From Gnetum montanum (Eukaryota > Streptophyta > Gnetopsida > Gnetales > Gnetaceae): a stretch of DNA of 64,000 nucleotides. The DNA is taken from positions 262,326 to 326,325 of the forward strand of contig MNCI01030582.1 in assembly GCA_015680685.1 (NCBI GenBank). The letters run 5' to 3'. Shown in pieces: positions 24,002-35,456 of this stretch. Within the stretch, counting starts at the first letter, position 1. Each line of letters opens with the position of its first letter. The notes beneath the pieces were generated by a model. It did not search any database. It saw only the letters and a list, made by a program, of their open reading frames with translations, and was not told where the DNA came from. The translations under genes and the position numbers were made by a program.

Positions 24002-24866
24002 TGATGAATTGTGATTCATTAGGTCACGATATCGGACCTACGATATCACATATGCAATATCATGGCTTGGCTTGCGATATCGTATACGTGATATCATGGC
24101 TCCTGTGCAGGCCTATAAATACACCTTAGGTGCATGGTGAAGAGAGTTAGCTTTTTGATAGAAATTAGTTTTCATTGTTAGTTTTTTTTTCTCAACCCTT
24201 TCTCCTAGTGCATGCCCGCAGTGTGATGATTGTAATTGTATGACATCCTTTATTCAAGTGTGATGTACTTGGACATGCACATGACCAGAAATAAAGATCG
24301 AGATTACTTCATCATTGCAACATTCACTTAGTTTAATTACTTAATTATTATTTTTATTTATTTCTTTTGTAGTTAATATCCCTTCACTCTAAACTCCTTA
24401 AACGAGGAATGAGTATGACTTAATCATGAGCATTTAAGTGTGACTACTTCATAAACTAGTAGCGTACCTAGGATATGCTCTTGGCAATCCGAGTAGTAGT
24501 CATGCACGAGGTCCAAGATGTGTATGGATGATTAAGGTATGGATGCTCATCGCACTTAGGTTAGCTTAGATTTTCTCTCCCACTTCCTATTAGCTTAACT
24601 CTCTTTTCCTTTTCCTCCTAGCTTAATCAAAGTTATTTTCCATTACCTCTAGGAGTAGTACTAACTTAGGACCACATCATACACCTCACTCTAGACTAAA
24701 TCATACGTGACAAAGCAAATACTAGTCCAAGTGGGAAGATAGTGAACTACGATCAATGAGTAACTATCTAGATACCACAACTAGCCCATTTGTGGAGTTC
24801 AATTGGATCGTGCGTGAAATGCTTGTATTCATATGGTTGAGTGTAGGGGTACCACATCACTCATCA
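24002..24866 (+). repeat. 3' LTR of element B
   Basis: It pairs with 6567-7403. TATAAATA lies at 24114-24121. Upstream (24025-24105) are four GATATC-centred palindromes such as CGATATCG and GATATCGTATACGTGATATC, more complete than in the left LTR. It ends CACTCATCA and is followed by GAAGC. Confidence 0.88.
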
Positions 24867-24929
24867 GAAGCCATACTACACTTGACATGCAATATTGCAT
24901 CAATTATAAAAGCAAGGTAAGTAGACATC
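24867..24929 (+). pseudogene. Last codons of element A integrase
   Basis: After the target duplication the sequence encodes the few residues that follow HSYMK in the upstream part, then a stop, matching the end of D's integrase at 56260-56290. A short untranslated stretch leads into the motif array. Confidence 0.6.
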
Positions 24930-25200
24930 CATTATGACGTTAAACTAGCATAAATGTCCACTATGATGTTAAACTAGCACAGACGTCTGCTATGATGCTA
25001 AATTGGCATAGAATGTCCTTGGTCTATGACATTAAACTAGCACCCACAACATGGTTTGCTATGACCTTAAACTAGCCATCCACTGCTTGCTACGATGTTA
25101 AACTAGCACATCATGGTCCACTCGGATCTTAAACTAAGATCATGATATGTTGGGACCTTAAACTAGCATAGCCAATGGTCTACCAAGACCTAAAACTAGG
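24930..25200 (+). repeat. TTAAACTAGCA motif array of element A
   Basis: About nine or ten copies of a roughly 23-nt unit with core GACGTTAAACTAGCA and variants (GATGTTAAAC, GACCTTAAAC) are spaced at about 30-40 nt with unrelated spacers. It lies directly 3' of the integrase stop, as in element D. Confidence 0.85.
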
Positions 25201-26710
25201 TTTGCAATTCAGCACCTATAATCCAACATATATGGTTTTGCAAATAAGTGAGTGAGAATAATTTTAATTTTCTATTGCCTACCCACACCTCTTAGGTAGG
25301 ATGAGGTGGGGCATTGTAGTTCCAGAATGAAGTTTACATCATCAAGAAAAAATCCTCTAGGCCATTTGCAATGTCACCATCGTTGGCATCTTGTTGATAT
25401 TCCAGAGATACCATTTGGCATCTTGCTGACCTTCCAAAGCTACCATCACCATTACCAATCATTTTGGTCATAACTCTCATCATCAGCAGCACTCACTAGA
25501 GTCCCAGTAGTACTATGGCCTAGTAACAACACTACCATCCTTTGGCCCTCACCATCACCTGAGTACAAAAGAGCATATGGCAGTGTGGCTCCTTGTCATG
25601 TGGCTGAGTTTCTTGGCTCTTGTCTTTGGTGAGAATTCCTAGGCACTTACATCACCATTACTTCTAGCCACTTGAGTGCTCACTTCTAGCATGGTTTCTA
25701 GAGCTTTCTAGCCTACCATTGTCAACACCTGCACTAGCCTTCCTACTTTGGACATTGCATGCAACTAACGTAGCACTTGAAACCCTTGCAATGTCCCTGG
25801 TAGGTAGGACTTCACCCTCATCTCACATGGTGGATGTTTTCTTTGTGTTGCATTTGTAGGATGAAGCCTGGGTGGTGCCATTCAAGGATGCGTTTCATTG
25901 CAATGGAAAGGCACCACAATATTCTGATGTGTCCACCTTGGCTTGCCTAGCTACTTAAGAGTGCACATCCCTACTGTCCCCTCAACCAACCTAACCTCTA
26001 CCTCTTGATCTTGCAATCTTCTTCATCTGCTACAAGCTTCCTTAATGCACATGTAACCTTTCTTGTTGTCAGCTGTTGAACCCATGGCAGGCATAATGTA
26101 ACTCATCCCATGGGAAGCCTTTGTGGGCTGATCAAAGCCCCAAACCAATGTAATACAACTCATCTAGGGAAGAAAACACCTATCCTACTGATGTGATGTG
26201 GGTGCCTTTAAGAAAACATGGTGTATAGTTTGCTCAAAAATACAAAAAAAAATGAGAAAAAAAAGAAGAAGAGAGAAAAAAAAGAAAGAGAGAGAAGAAG
26301 AAGAAAAGAAGGAGAAAGGAAATGGAATAAGTCAAGTACCCAAGTCAAATGGCACAGTTGTCATTTTGCAACCATTTTGGCCTTGGAATGATCATCTCAT
26401 AAGCACTCTAATGAGAGGTCAAAATCCAAAGGGTAGAATACCTCCACATGATAACTCCCTCACAAGCACTCTAACAAGGGATCATGCTAGGGTGACAAGC
26501 CATCATGGCATTACGTCCCACAACTATCCTTTCCATCCATTATTCCTTAACCCATCTCCTTAAACTATTCCCTATCAGACCTCATTCCCTTGGCACTCTC
26601 AAGTATAGTGAAGTGTTGTTTAAGTAGGCACTAATGAATGGTGTTGGTGTCATGTTCATCGTGGTGTTTCATATGCTTTGTCAATGTCTCTTAAGCCAAT
26701 TCTCCAGATA
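25201..26710 (+). other. 3' non-coding region of element A
   Basis: No gene is supported. A purine-rich block at 26236-26322 (GAA/AGA runs) creates a spurious ORF. The end holds a segment related to E's 53900-53965 (TCTTAAGCCAATTCTCCAGA) just before the polypurine tract. Confidence 0.6.
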
Positions 26711-26728
26711 TCAACAAAGAGGGGCCAA
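26711..26728 (+). other. Polypurine tract of element A
   Basis: TCAACAAAGAGGGGCCAA is immediately followed by the LTR start TGAAACACC. The tract is nearly identical in D (58003-58021) and F. Confidence 0.8.
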
Positions 26729-28562
26729 TGAAACACCACTAATTTTGGGCTCTTGTAGTTTAATGGTTAATTTGTCTAAAACTTGGGAAAAAATTTTCTT
26801 AGTCTAATGTCACACTATGTAGTGTAGATAGCATAGCACATTGGGAATTCTATGTTTGCAAAATTTTTCTAAGTCTACCTGCTATGCTCCCTATCACATC
26901 CAATGTAGCACATGCTTCCAAGGCTAGTTTGCATAAATTTCAAGCCAGAAGTACTCAAGGTTTACTGAGGATGGACCAAACAGTTTGGTAAATTTTCTAT
27001 CTCTTAGACTACCAAGCTCACTACACTCTCTAGGTTTCTTAGCTTGACACATGTTTCGATCGCCAATCCACTAAAGTATTAAGCTAGGAGTTGTGAAAAG
27101 TGCTCTAGATAGAAAAAATAGTTTGGAAAATTTTTTTCCTTTTGGGCTTGTCACACTCTACTACGCTGCACAGTGTAGCCAGCATGACATAGGTTTTAGG
27201 GTCCAAATTTTTCTAAGTGTTAAACAAGAATCCGTCAAGCTATCTAGACATGGAGGATGCATTTGGTAATTTGTTAACTTCTGAGGCTGCCTATCTTGCT
27301 ACATCCCAGATTGTGGTCAACGTGCCATGACGGAACATTACAAATTTTGGAAAAATTCATCAAACTATTAGTGCTACACTCTACTACACTATGTAGCATA
27401 GATATCATGACAAGACAAAATCTACAAAAATTTTCTAAGTGTTCATGCTATGCTCCATCATGTTATCTAGTGTAGATAGCGTGACACCTGGGAAATGCCT
27501 CTGAATGCCTCCAGAAGCTCCCAAAACTTGGCATCAACCTTTATTCCAACTCTGATGTCCTTTTGATGGCCAAGATTAGTAGTTTACTTTGCTTTTACAC
27601 CTCTTATTGATCCCAAAAATTATCCCTATGCTTGACCCTACTTGGAAGGGGGCGAAGATGTAGTCTCGGAGTGTAGACTCCAAGTTGCATTTGTTTTGGC
27701 ATTGCTTGTAGGTACATGGTGGTCCTTCAGACTCTATCACATGCGGGTTGGACATGTGGTCATAGTTTGGTAGATTTTTAGTTCCCATTCCTATCCTGCA
27801 GAGTGTTACACTTTGAGCTTAACACTTAGAGCTTGACATTTTGAGCGTAACATGTCAGTGTGACTTGTTCCCATCCATGCTACATGGGACCCAGGCCATG
27901 TGGAATCCAATCCACATTTCATGTCAACCCTAGCCCTATAAATACCCCAATAATTAGAATTTTAGGGATTGAATAGAAAATCATTCTAAGCATCAAGCAT
28001 TAGAACACTCTCGGCATCTTCATCACTTACACACTCGAGCACCCAAGCTTGACATCTGGCCGAGTACTATGACATAGTCTTCCTTACACCCGCACAACAT
28101 GATGATTATAAGCTCGCTAGGTTTACCCTCCTTTGCAGCTACTAGCACTGCGTCCACAACATCCTAGAGACTGTGACCACACTGCCATGCTACCCTGCTG
28201 TGCCAGTTTAACACTGTGTACCAATTTCACATTGTTTAATCAAGAGTTACGTTCCCCGATCTTGGGGTGGTGCATTTCTTCAGTTAAAATCTCATTTCAT
28301 TTTCCTTTAGCATTTGTTTTAGATTTTGACATAATTTCTTACATTTCCTACTGCTAATATGTATTTTTTCTTATTCATGATACTATTTTCAGGCTTTTGC
28401 AAATGGTTATTGTTACACCACGTAAGTCCTTATTTGATTGACCAGATCATTTAGGGCACCTCATTTCCTGTTTCTCCAGCACGACCCTTCCATGAACTCA
28501 AGGTTAGGTTCTACACCCGATGCCTCTCAGTGTTCCAGTAAACAACATTTTTGGATGCCACA
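26729..28562 (+). repeat. 3' LTR of element A
   Basis: It runs from TGAAACACCACTAATTTTGG to GATGCCACA. TATAAATA lies at 27937-27944. U3 (26790-27490) has repeated CTATGTAGTGTAGATAGCAT-like palindromic units separated by TTTTCTAAGT stretches. The U5 block shared with D, E, F and I is at 28419-28515. The matching 5' LTR is outside the window. Confidence 0.75.
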
Positions 28563-29123
28563 CCCCCCTTGGGGAGAATAGTAGATAGTTAGAAAAATTT
28601 GGCAATTTCTTGAATACACTCCCTAGGGAGCATAATAGACAATTAGATTTCTTTTGGATATCTTGCTACATCACCTAGAGTTAAAATTGTTTTGAGAAAA
28701 CTTGAAGAAGAAGCAAAAAACTAGAATACCAAATGTGCAAGATGCTAGGTGCAAAAATGGCAATGGTACGAATGCCTTATGCAAAAAAAAATGCTAAATT
28801 CATGAAAGCTATGCCAAAATACTAATTTTGTGAGTTGGACATATGAACGTTAGAACATGCAAATCGTGTTGGTGTAAATCGTATGAATGTAAAGTAAAAT
28901 GTTAATGTTGCATTATGGCTGTACCCCAATGAGCACTAGGCATGTCCAATATGCATCAATTTCTTGTGGCTGTAGGGCCCCATGGGGATCCTAAGGATAT
29001 ATTTCTATGTCATGCTATTGTAAGATTGATTTGCTAATTTTGCTAAGCGTAAGGTAATATTTTATGATAAAATGCATCTGTTATGTGCTAACACTACATT
29101 CATTTTCTATTTTGTAGTTGCAG
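28563..29123. other. Spacer between element A LTR and G antisense ORF
   Basis: No ORF is supported. The sequence is AT-rich, with short repeated GCTCCCTAGGGAGCAT-type palindrome (28620-28642) like that at 1445-1870 in element A's spacer. It ends in TTTTGTAGTTGCAG at 29110-29123, an acceptor-like signal for the plus-strand ORF that follows. Confidence 0.5.
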
Positions 29124-32100
29124 GGTGCTATTGAAACCTATCTTAGTGGTTGTGGAGCTCATCAACATCCTGTCTTGCATTAGCCAGTCCATACCCAACA
29201 GACTTGCATCCAACATGAAGTTGGGCCATTAGGTGGTGTGGTTTTAGCCATGAAAAAGTAAATTCCTAGCTTACTTATTGTAGCACTTTAGTGTGATCAT
29301 GTGATCACACTTGGTAGTGGAGGCTGCAAGCATTATCACCAAGATGTTGTTGGCTAGGGTAAATTGGGATATATTATGATTCATGTCCAATGAGCTTGTA
29401 ATTAGTAGTGATCAAGAAAGTGGCCCAAGACTAAGCCCTAGGAGCGTTCGTCCCTTAGTCAAGATTTGGAGCATGCCCAAGTTCTCTTGTTATAACAAGA
29501 GAAATACCCTTTTCATTGTCATGTGTCTACATACAATCTTCTAGAATCCACCTGGGGCTATATATTATGCTGAAGGGTAAGTGCTATTACTTTTCATTAT
29601 ATCTCACTCTCATTAGCCATGCTATATTTGTTAACTGCTGATTGCAAATGTCCAATGCTAGATTTAAAGTTGATGATGAAGGACTCCACGATGAGATAGG
29701 GGCTCTCACTTTGACCCATACTGTGCTAAAGGTGTTTTTCTTTAGTTCAAGCTTTTGGAAGCAAGTTATTAAATAGGTGGGAGAGGACTTAGAGAACTAC
29801 CCCATCCTATACCTGAAGGAATTTGAGTGATTTCGGGCCTACGATTAGCTTGATGAGGGATGAGCTAGTGGTAAGCTTATCTTTGAAGAGCTTGTTGTGC
29901 CACCACCTATGTCACACATGTTGGCTTGGCTCTTATTGCTTTTTCTCATGCATGCATTGATTACATGGTGCTAATGCTACATTTTCCTATGTTACAGCTA
30001 CCATTAATTTGAAAGAGGTAACATTGGTCACCACTAGTCGTAAGAAGGCCACCCTCATTATGAAGTATGGCGATGTAGAGGGGGCATAGGAGTGGCTATG
30101 ATTTTAGGCCTTAGAGGCTCTAAATGGTTTACTTACGTGTGCTAGATTAATGGACATTTTCTTGGCCCTTAGCCTAAGCACTCTAGTGGCTGAGATGGTG
30201 ACCATCATTGACTCCTTCCACCATGATGCCTACCACTTTGTTAGTCACATGCATGGAGTGAGGGTAGTCTTGGACCTCAATGATTCCTTCTTTGCTGACT
30301 TCTTTGGTCTTTTCTCTAAGGGCCCATCAATCATTGAAAAGCCCAATCGAGAGGTGGACTAGAGAGAGGAAATTAAGGAGTGGTTGGGGATCACTTGCTC
30401 TCATAAAGGCATCATGGGTAGGAATATGCATGTGCTTGAGGTTTGAAGGCTTTACCCTCTTTTCTATGTCCACCAGTTTTCTATGCTACTCTCCCAAGGA
30501 AAGGTCTTTAGAGTAGATTAGGTGCAAGTAATGTGAGAGATTATAGAGGACAACACCAGGTTTAACTTGGCCTCTTCTATCACTGCTAGGTTATACGCAG
30601 AGATCATTAGGCTATGTCACAACATCGTAAGAACTCATTTTCACTTGACATTCTTCACAGCCTATCTATGAAGGCTTGTGGACTTCTTAGTAATTAGGGA
30701 TAGTGGGTGTTGAATTGTGCAAGATCATGAGTAGCTATCCAAGCCATGGATCAAGCATTTGTTTTCTACCACTCATGCATAGGACCCTATAGAGGGAATT
30801 GAGAAGTCATATTTAGTTATGAAAAAGGCACATTTGGGGAGGTCATAGTCATCATATTCCCATGACAATGTAGATGAATTTCAACTAAGGTTTGTTGGGG
30901 ATGTGAAGAGAATAAAGCAACATATTATGGAGATAGGGTTTCCTCCAAGGTAAAAATCAAGAGGCCGCACCCAACAGAGGAGACTCCCCCTATATTTGGA
31001 CAAGAAAGTGTCAATAAAGTTTGCCTTAAGATACCCACACTTCATTCGGTGGTTGCAAGTTAGTGCATATCATAGATGCATTTGGCTTTTATATATATAT
31101 ATATATATATTTGGTTTAGTATGCTATGCTAATATTGCTACATTATGTGAGTCAGGCAAGAGGGTTATTGATGAAGTAGTGGTAGTGACAGCAGGCATGA
31201 TGGACACAATCCTTCCTTAGTTTGAAGAGGAAGTAGTTCATAGGAAGAAGCCACTAGGGGCCCTAGAGATCTCCCAATAGTTTGATGTGGAGGGGTTGTT
31301 CCACCTTGAGGGTGACTTCGCTAATCACTTCAATAGTGTGTTGCTAGGAGATCCACCCATGTTGACATTCAAAGGCTTGCTTGGTAAGCACTTTGTATTA
31401 TTGTTTGCTTTTACCCTTTGCTCTTAAGCCTTTAACTACATAGTTATTGCTAAGTTTTGCATTGTGTTTGTATTGTAGCCTCAGACCTACCTACCCAAGA
31501 TCCACCACCAATGCTTGCCCATTGCATGAAGCCATGGGAAAAGATAATAGATAAATTTGCCTTCATGAAAGGCATTGTGCAGGACATGGTGGACTACATA
31601 TAGCAGGTAGATGCCAAACTTGGTATGCATGTCATTTTTCTTGAACTGCTTTATCAATTCTATGGCTTAGTCTATTGCTTATATTTGTTTGTTCATTGTA
31701 TGTTAATAGGCTTTAAGCTTCACTAGGATACAAAATAGGTAGCTCACATGTATGTCATTCATGAGTATCCTCTCAAGGTGGAGCAAGTTCCTTGTCATGT
31801 GTATGAGGTGGTGAGCAAGTACGTGCTTTTTAGTGCAAAGACATTGTGGACTTGTAGGTGTTTGAATGAGCACCTATGGAAACACGTGCATGAGATTCAA
31901 GAGGTAGTGGTGAGCCTAAGCATAAATAATAAGGACCTCTAGTCCTGTTATGATTTCTTGTTAGCTTAGGCATAGAAGGATGGTACCTAGTGAACATCAG
32001 AGATAGATTACATCAAGTATTGCTTGATGATTTGAGGTAAGAATGAGGCTACCCAAGAGATCATTGAGCAAAGGTTGTAGATGGATGTGATTTCTTAGAA

Positions 32101-32730
32101 GAATGAGAAGTGAAAGAGCTTTAGTGACAAGGTGTGCAAATGGAGTCATACATAACAGGATCACAAGTGCCACTACAAGCAGGAGTGGGATGCCTACTTA
32201 CAATAGCTTAAGGACGAGTTTGTGAAGGCTCATCACCTTGAGATGTTTGTTGAGGTAATTGACAGGAGTTAGGCATTTGATTTATTTTCCTAGCACATGG
32301 TGGTTAGTGGTTCCCTAGAGCAAGAGAGTACCTTGCCCTCAGGGGAGACTTCTATGACTACCTTTTCTATGTAGCCTCTTCCATGGATCGTAGTGGATGA
32401 GGACCAAATCCTTGTAGATGTTAACCTTGTCCATGAGGATTGGATGTGATTATCAAAGGTCAAGATCCTCTGATCCTTGGAGGAGGGTGTTGATAGATTA
32501 CCTCTAGAGTCTGATGTAGGACTCTCTTAGGTTAGTTTTTCTTTTTTCTTTTTATGTTCTTTTATGTGCTAACTTTGCATGTTAATTTTGTATTGAAGTT
32601 TTTGCATGTGCAAATTAATTTTTTATTTTGTATTATTTTGAGACAAGAACTAGGTGATAGCGTAAGCCCCAATGGAGTAGCAGAGAAGGAGGAGGAGGAA
32701 CCTCAACCCCTACTAAACACCACCAGTTGA
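29124..32730 (+). pseudogene. Antisense ORF of element G (intron-containing, decayed)
   Basis: Plus-strand coding blocks match D's antisense ORF in order: an NPPG-like block (near 29545), a YGDVEGA block with FLALS and FADFFGLFS (30060-30360), a PRL/HYGVF-like middle, and a coiled-coil end (32090-32420) that shares HKCHYKQEWDAY and AFDLF with D's DHKHLYKRES and AFEKF. Canonical introns are visible, for example GTAAGC to TTGTAG at 31384-31478. The product family is not recognised. Stops abound. It is antisense to G's gag-protease, exactly as in D. Confidence 0.7.
31092..31112. repeat. (TA)n microsatellite
   Basis: It is a run of about ten TA units inside the decayed antisense ORF of element G. 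Confidence 0.9.
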
Positions 32731-32935
32731 GTTGACCTGATGTAGCCCTGCTATTGGAAAATTTTTTACTTTAACCATTTTTTTTTGCATGGTCATGCTA
32801 TGTACTCTTGCTGATAGAGATATAATGAGTTCTTTTTTTGTGATGAGAAATGTGCATGAATTTTTATGTTTACTTTATTGCCTGTTTAATGTGGGTAATG
32901 TGACTAGAATATGTGATTAGGTCCCTTGTGGACCC

Positions 32936-33312
32936 CATGCCAGTTTAATGTCATGGCTAAAGGACCATTACTAGTTTACGATCATTTTGGGCCATGGCGA
33001 TTGCTAGTTTATAGCCATTTCAAGCCATGAATAAAAGAAAATAGTTGCCAGTTTTGGGACATGGCAGGCCATGAGGTGTCAGCTTTAAGCCATGGTGGAT
33101 GTACACTAGTTTAAGACCTTTTCAGGTTGTAGCGATGCGAGATAGGTTGCAAGTTTTAGGTAGGGGTGGGCCATACACTAGTTTAAGGCCTTTGTAGGCT
33201 ATGGGCTAGTTTAAGGCCTTTTTGGGCCACACATTAGTTTAAGGGATTTATGGGTCATTTGCTAGTTTAAGGGCTTTTTGGGTCATGTGCTAGTTTAAGG
33301 CCTTTTTGGGCC
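32936..33312 (-). repeat. Motif array after G protease (GGCC-type)
   Basis: On the plus strand units read GCTAGTTTAAGGCCTTTTTG followed by GGCC, so on the minus strand each has GGCC, a short loop, GGCC and then TTAAACTAGC. About ten copies are present, some decayed. It sits just beyond the protease frame, as at 40708-40839 in D and 52353-52408 in E. Confidence 0.85.
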
Positions 33313-33539
33313 TCCCCACCCTTTTTTTGCAATTTTAGTTTTATAATTTTTGTGTTTTTAATGTTTTTTTAATGCATAAAAGACTAAATGAAAATGTGTA
33401 AGCAAAAAAGGTAAATACATAATAAAGTGAATAATGCAAAACATGAGCAACCATGTGGAACATAACTATGCAAGTAAAAGGCTAACGGGGCTAAAAAAGC
33501 ATGCAAAAACTTGAGTGCAAGAAAGCACCTAAGACATAC

Positions 33540-35456
33540 TGCACTAAGGGAGTGCCTTAGCCATGTAGTTGCTTCCTAACCTAATGTGGGTTAGGGGATG
33601 CATAGGGCCTAGGCAGAACAAGGAAGTATTCACCCATGCCTTCATCATTGATGCTAGAGGGCAATTCTTGTCTATTGGACAAGGTTAACTCTTGTCCTCT
33701 ATGGTCAGCATATCATCAAGGAACTCGACCTTCGATCCTTTGTCTACGTCAACATTGTTAATGGTCGGAGGGACCGAGTTTTCACCATCTATGCTCACTT
33801 CTCCACCTTCATATAGAAGGTGGATCTTTTAGTGAATGGGTGAGGAGATAGACTACAATTGGGCGAGGAAAGGCCTTTCCAAAATTAGGTTGAACCTAGG
33901 CATCTCCTAAATGATAATGAATTTGACTATAGTGGGGAATTGCTTCCCTTGATACAAAGGCTATTATGACTATTCCCCTCATGACAACGTGTGACCCATT
34001 AAAGAACTTGAGGAATGTTATCTTTGTGGCTTGGATCTGGTTGGCTAGACTGAGTTTGTCAACAATTAGGAATGGGATGATATTGGTTGTTGTTCCATCA
34101 TCAACATGTACCCTACGAATCTTGTATAGCCTTATGCCAATGGTTATAAACATTGGTGTAGTGGTGGCTTCATCTTTTTTAGGGTCTACCTTGATTGCCT
34201 CATCATGAAACGTTAAAGGCATTGGATCCAATTCATGAGGCAAAGGAGGAAGCATCACAACATGGATGGATTGTTCATTTACTATGATTTCCTCCTTGAT
34301 AGGAATGAAAGCCATCATGTGAACTAGTGCTTCATGATAAGTGAAGGAGGTCATCACCAAGTTGTATAGGCTCAAGGTTGTATTTTTTTGTTTAAGAGAC
34401 TACTTGACTTATGTCAATGCTTCTAGAAATTTCTTACCATCATCAATTGCCTTGTTAGCCTTCATCTCCTCTAGGCAACCCAAAGGGCAAATCTCTTAGG
34501 GAGGAGATTTTGGCTTGTTTTATTTTTCTTGCTTGTAAGCCTTAGTGCTTGGTTGTTGATTGCTTATGGTAGTAGCTTTGGTTGATGTTGTCATAGGACT
34601 AGTAGATAAGGGGATGGGATTAGGAAAACCTAACGCCATGCATTCCCTCATCATTTGATCGACAAGGAGCTCATTTGGCCTCCCAAGCTACCACCTCAAC
34701 TGCTTGGTATTGAATGTGGGATGAGGCCTCTGGCAAGTAGGGCCTATTGTAGTGCCCACCACTAAACCTGGTGAAGGGTCTACAAATTACAACATCCTAA
34801 TCACAAAGGGTCTCTAGGTTGTAGTCACTGCAACATGTTGTGGGGCCCTAGGCACAAAGGATGTCATGGGTGCCCGAGGTGGTGCTCTGATGACAAAATG
34901 GATCCTTGAACTAGTTGATGCCAAAGAGACCCCAATGTTGTTAGGGGACACACAAACCATGAATGGCTCTTGTGCCAGTCCTACGTCATCATCAATGCTG
35001 ATTTCATTGATGACATAGCCTATGCTATTTGTGTTGAGAGGGTCTTTGTAGACCTTCATTGATTTATATTTTAGTCAAAGTGGGTTGGTGAATCAAGAAC
35101 CATTTGGCCTTGGTCAATCATGCAATGTATGTCATCCTGTAAGGCCATGTAGAAGTCTGTGTCATGGCTAGGAAATTGATGATAATTGAAGAACTGGTCT
35201 AACATGAAGTGTTTTGGGACTAGAGGCTCATCTCAAGTAGCTATTGATGGGTTTCTAAGGAGCTCATAGTAGCAATCATGATGCTTGTGAGCATCTTTAG
35301 ACATTTTCTTATACTAGATGCACCTAGCATTAAGCAATTGACCTAATAATTTTGATGGTTTGATAGGAAACTATGTATACTTTGAATAGTCATTGAACTC
35401 AAAGTTTGACCTTGGGGAAACTTGCTCCATGATCGTCAATGATGTGGCTTGGTTGG
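33540..35456 (-). pseudogene. Element G gag C-terminus and protease
   Basis: The minus-strand frame 34375-33896 contains MSLYNLVMTS, the retropepsin core VHVDDGT (Ala of DGA replaced by Thr) and downstream hydrophobic strands. Frame 35059-34814 holds the gag tail with RAPPRAP repeats and one 'PFMVCV' unit in place of the PF-x-x-KVP motif of D and E. Upstream, 35456-35070 includes the YHQFP-like knuckle region related to D's 38820-38900. Stops and shifts are frequent. Protease would mature gag and pol. Confidence 0.75.

Larger units (their letters stand above)
6567..24866 (+). mobile_element. Element B: Athila-like non-autonomous retrotransposon (hosts F and I)
   Basis: B is bounded by two related LTRs (6567-7403 and 24002-24866) that start TGATGAAT and end CACTCATCA. 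It is flanked by GAAGT (6562-6566) and GAAGC (24867-24871), a 5-bp duplication with one transition. A primer site follows the left LTR. The interior holds an Athila-like gag and a separate long ORF with coiled-coil character, split by element F. No protease, RT, RNase H or integrase is visible. Without F and one of its duplications, B is about 7.85 kb. It is inserted in the integrase of element A. Confidence 0.85.
1..28562 (+). mobile_element. Element A: TAT-lineage Ty3/gypsy retrotransposon, 5' end off window
   Basis: This is a decayed plus-strand retrotransposon whose gag-protease and 5' LTR lie left of the window. What remains, in order, is an antisense ORF region (1-1350), intron-like sequence to 3093, pol (3094-6566), element B inserted at 6567-24866, the last pol codons from 24867, a motif array, a 3' non-coding tract, a polypurine tract and a 3' LTR (26729-28562). 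The join across B is supported by a GAAGT/GAAGC duplication and by agreement with element D, where the matching integrase end runs straight into the same kind of array. Many stops and frameshifts show that it is dead. Confidence 0.85.
28563..35456 (-). mobile_element. Element G, left segment: TAT-lineage element, minus strand
   Basis: On the minus strand, gag C-terminus (35456-34480), protease (34480-33560), motif array (33312-32936) and the antisense ORF (29101-32760, plus strand) follow in the same order as D. The pol half would lie to the left, where element A now begins, so A is probably inserted in G. The right segment continues at 59626 beyond element D, with a GTTGG duplication at the junction. 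Confidence 0.75.

Noticed and set aside
26198-26563. Lys/Glu-rich 121-aa ORF
   Set aside because: Most of it is the purine-rich tract read as codons; the rest has no similarity to anything recognised.
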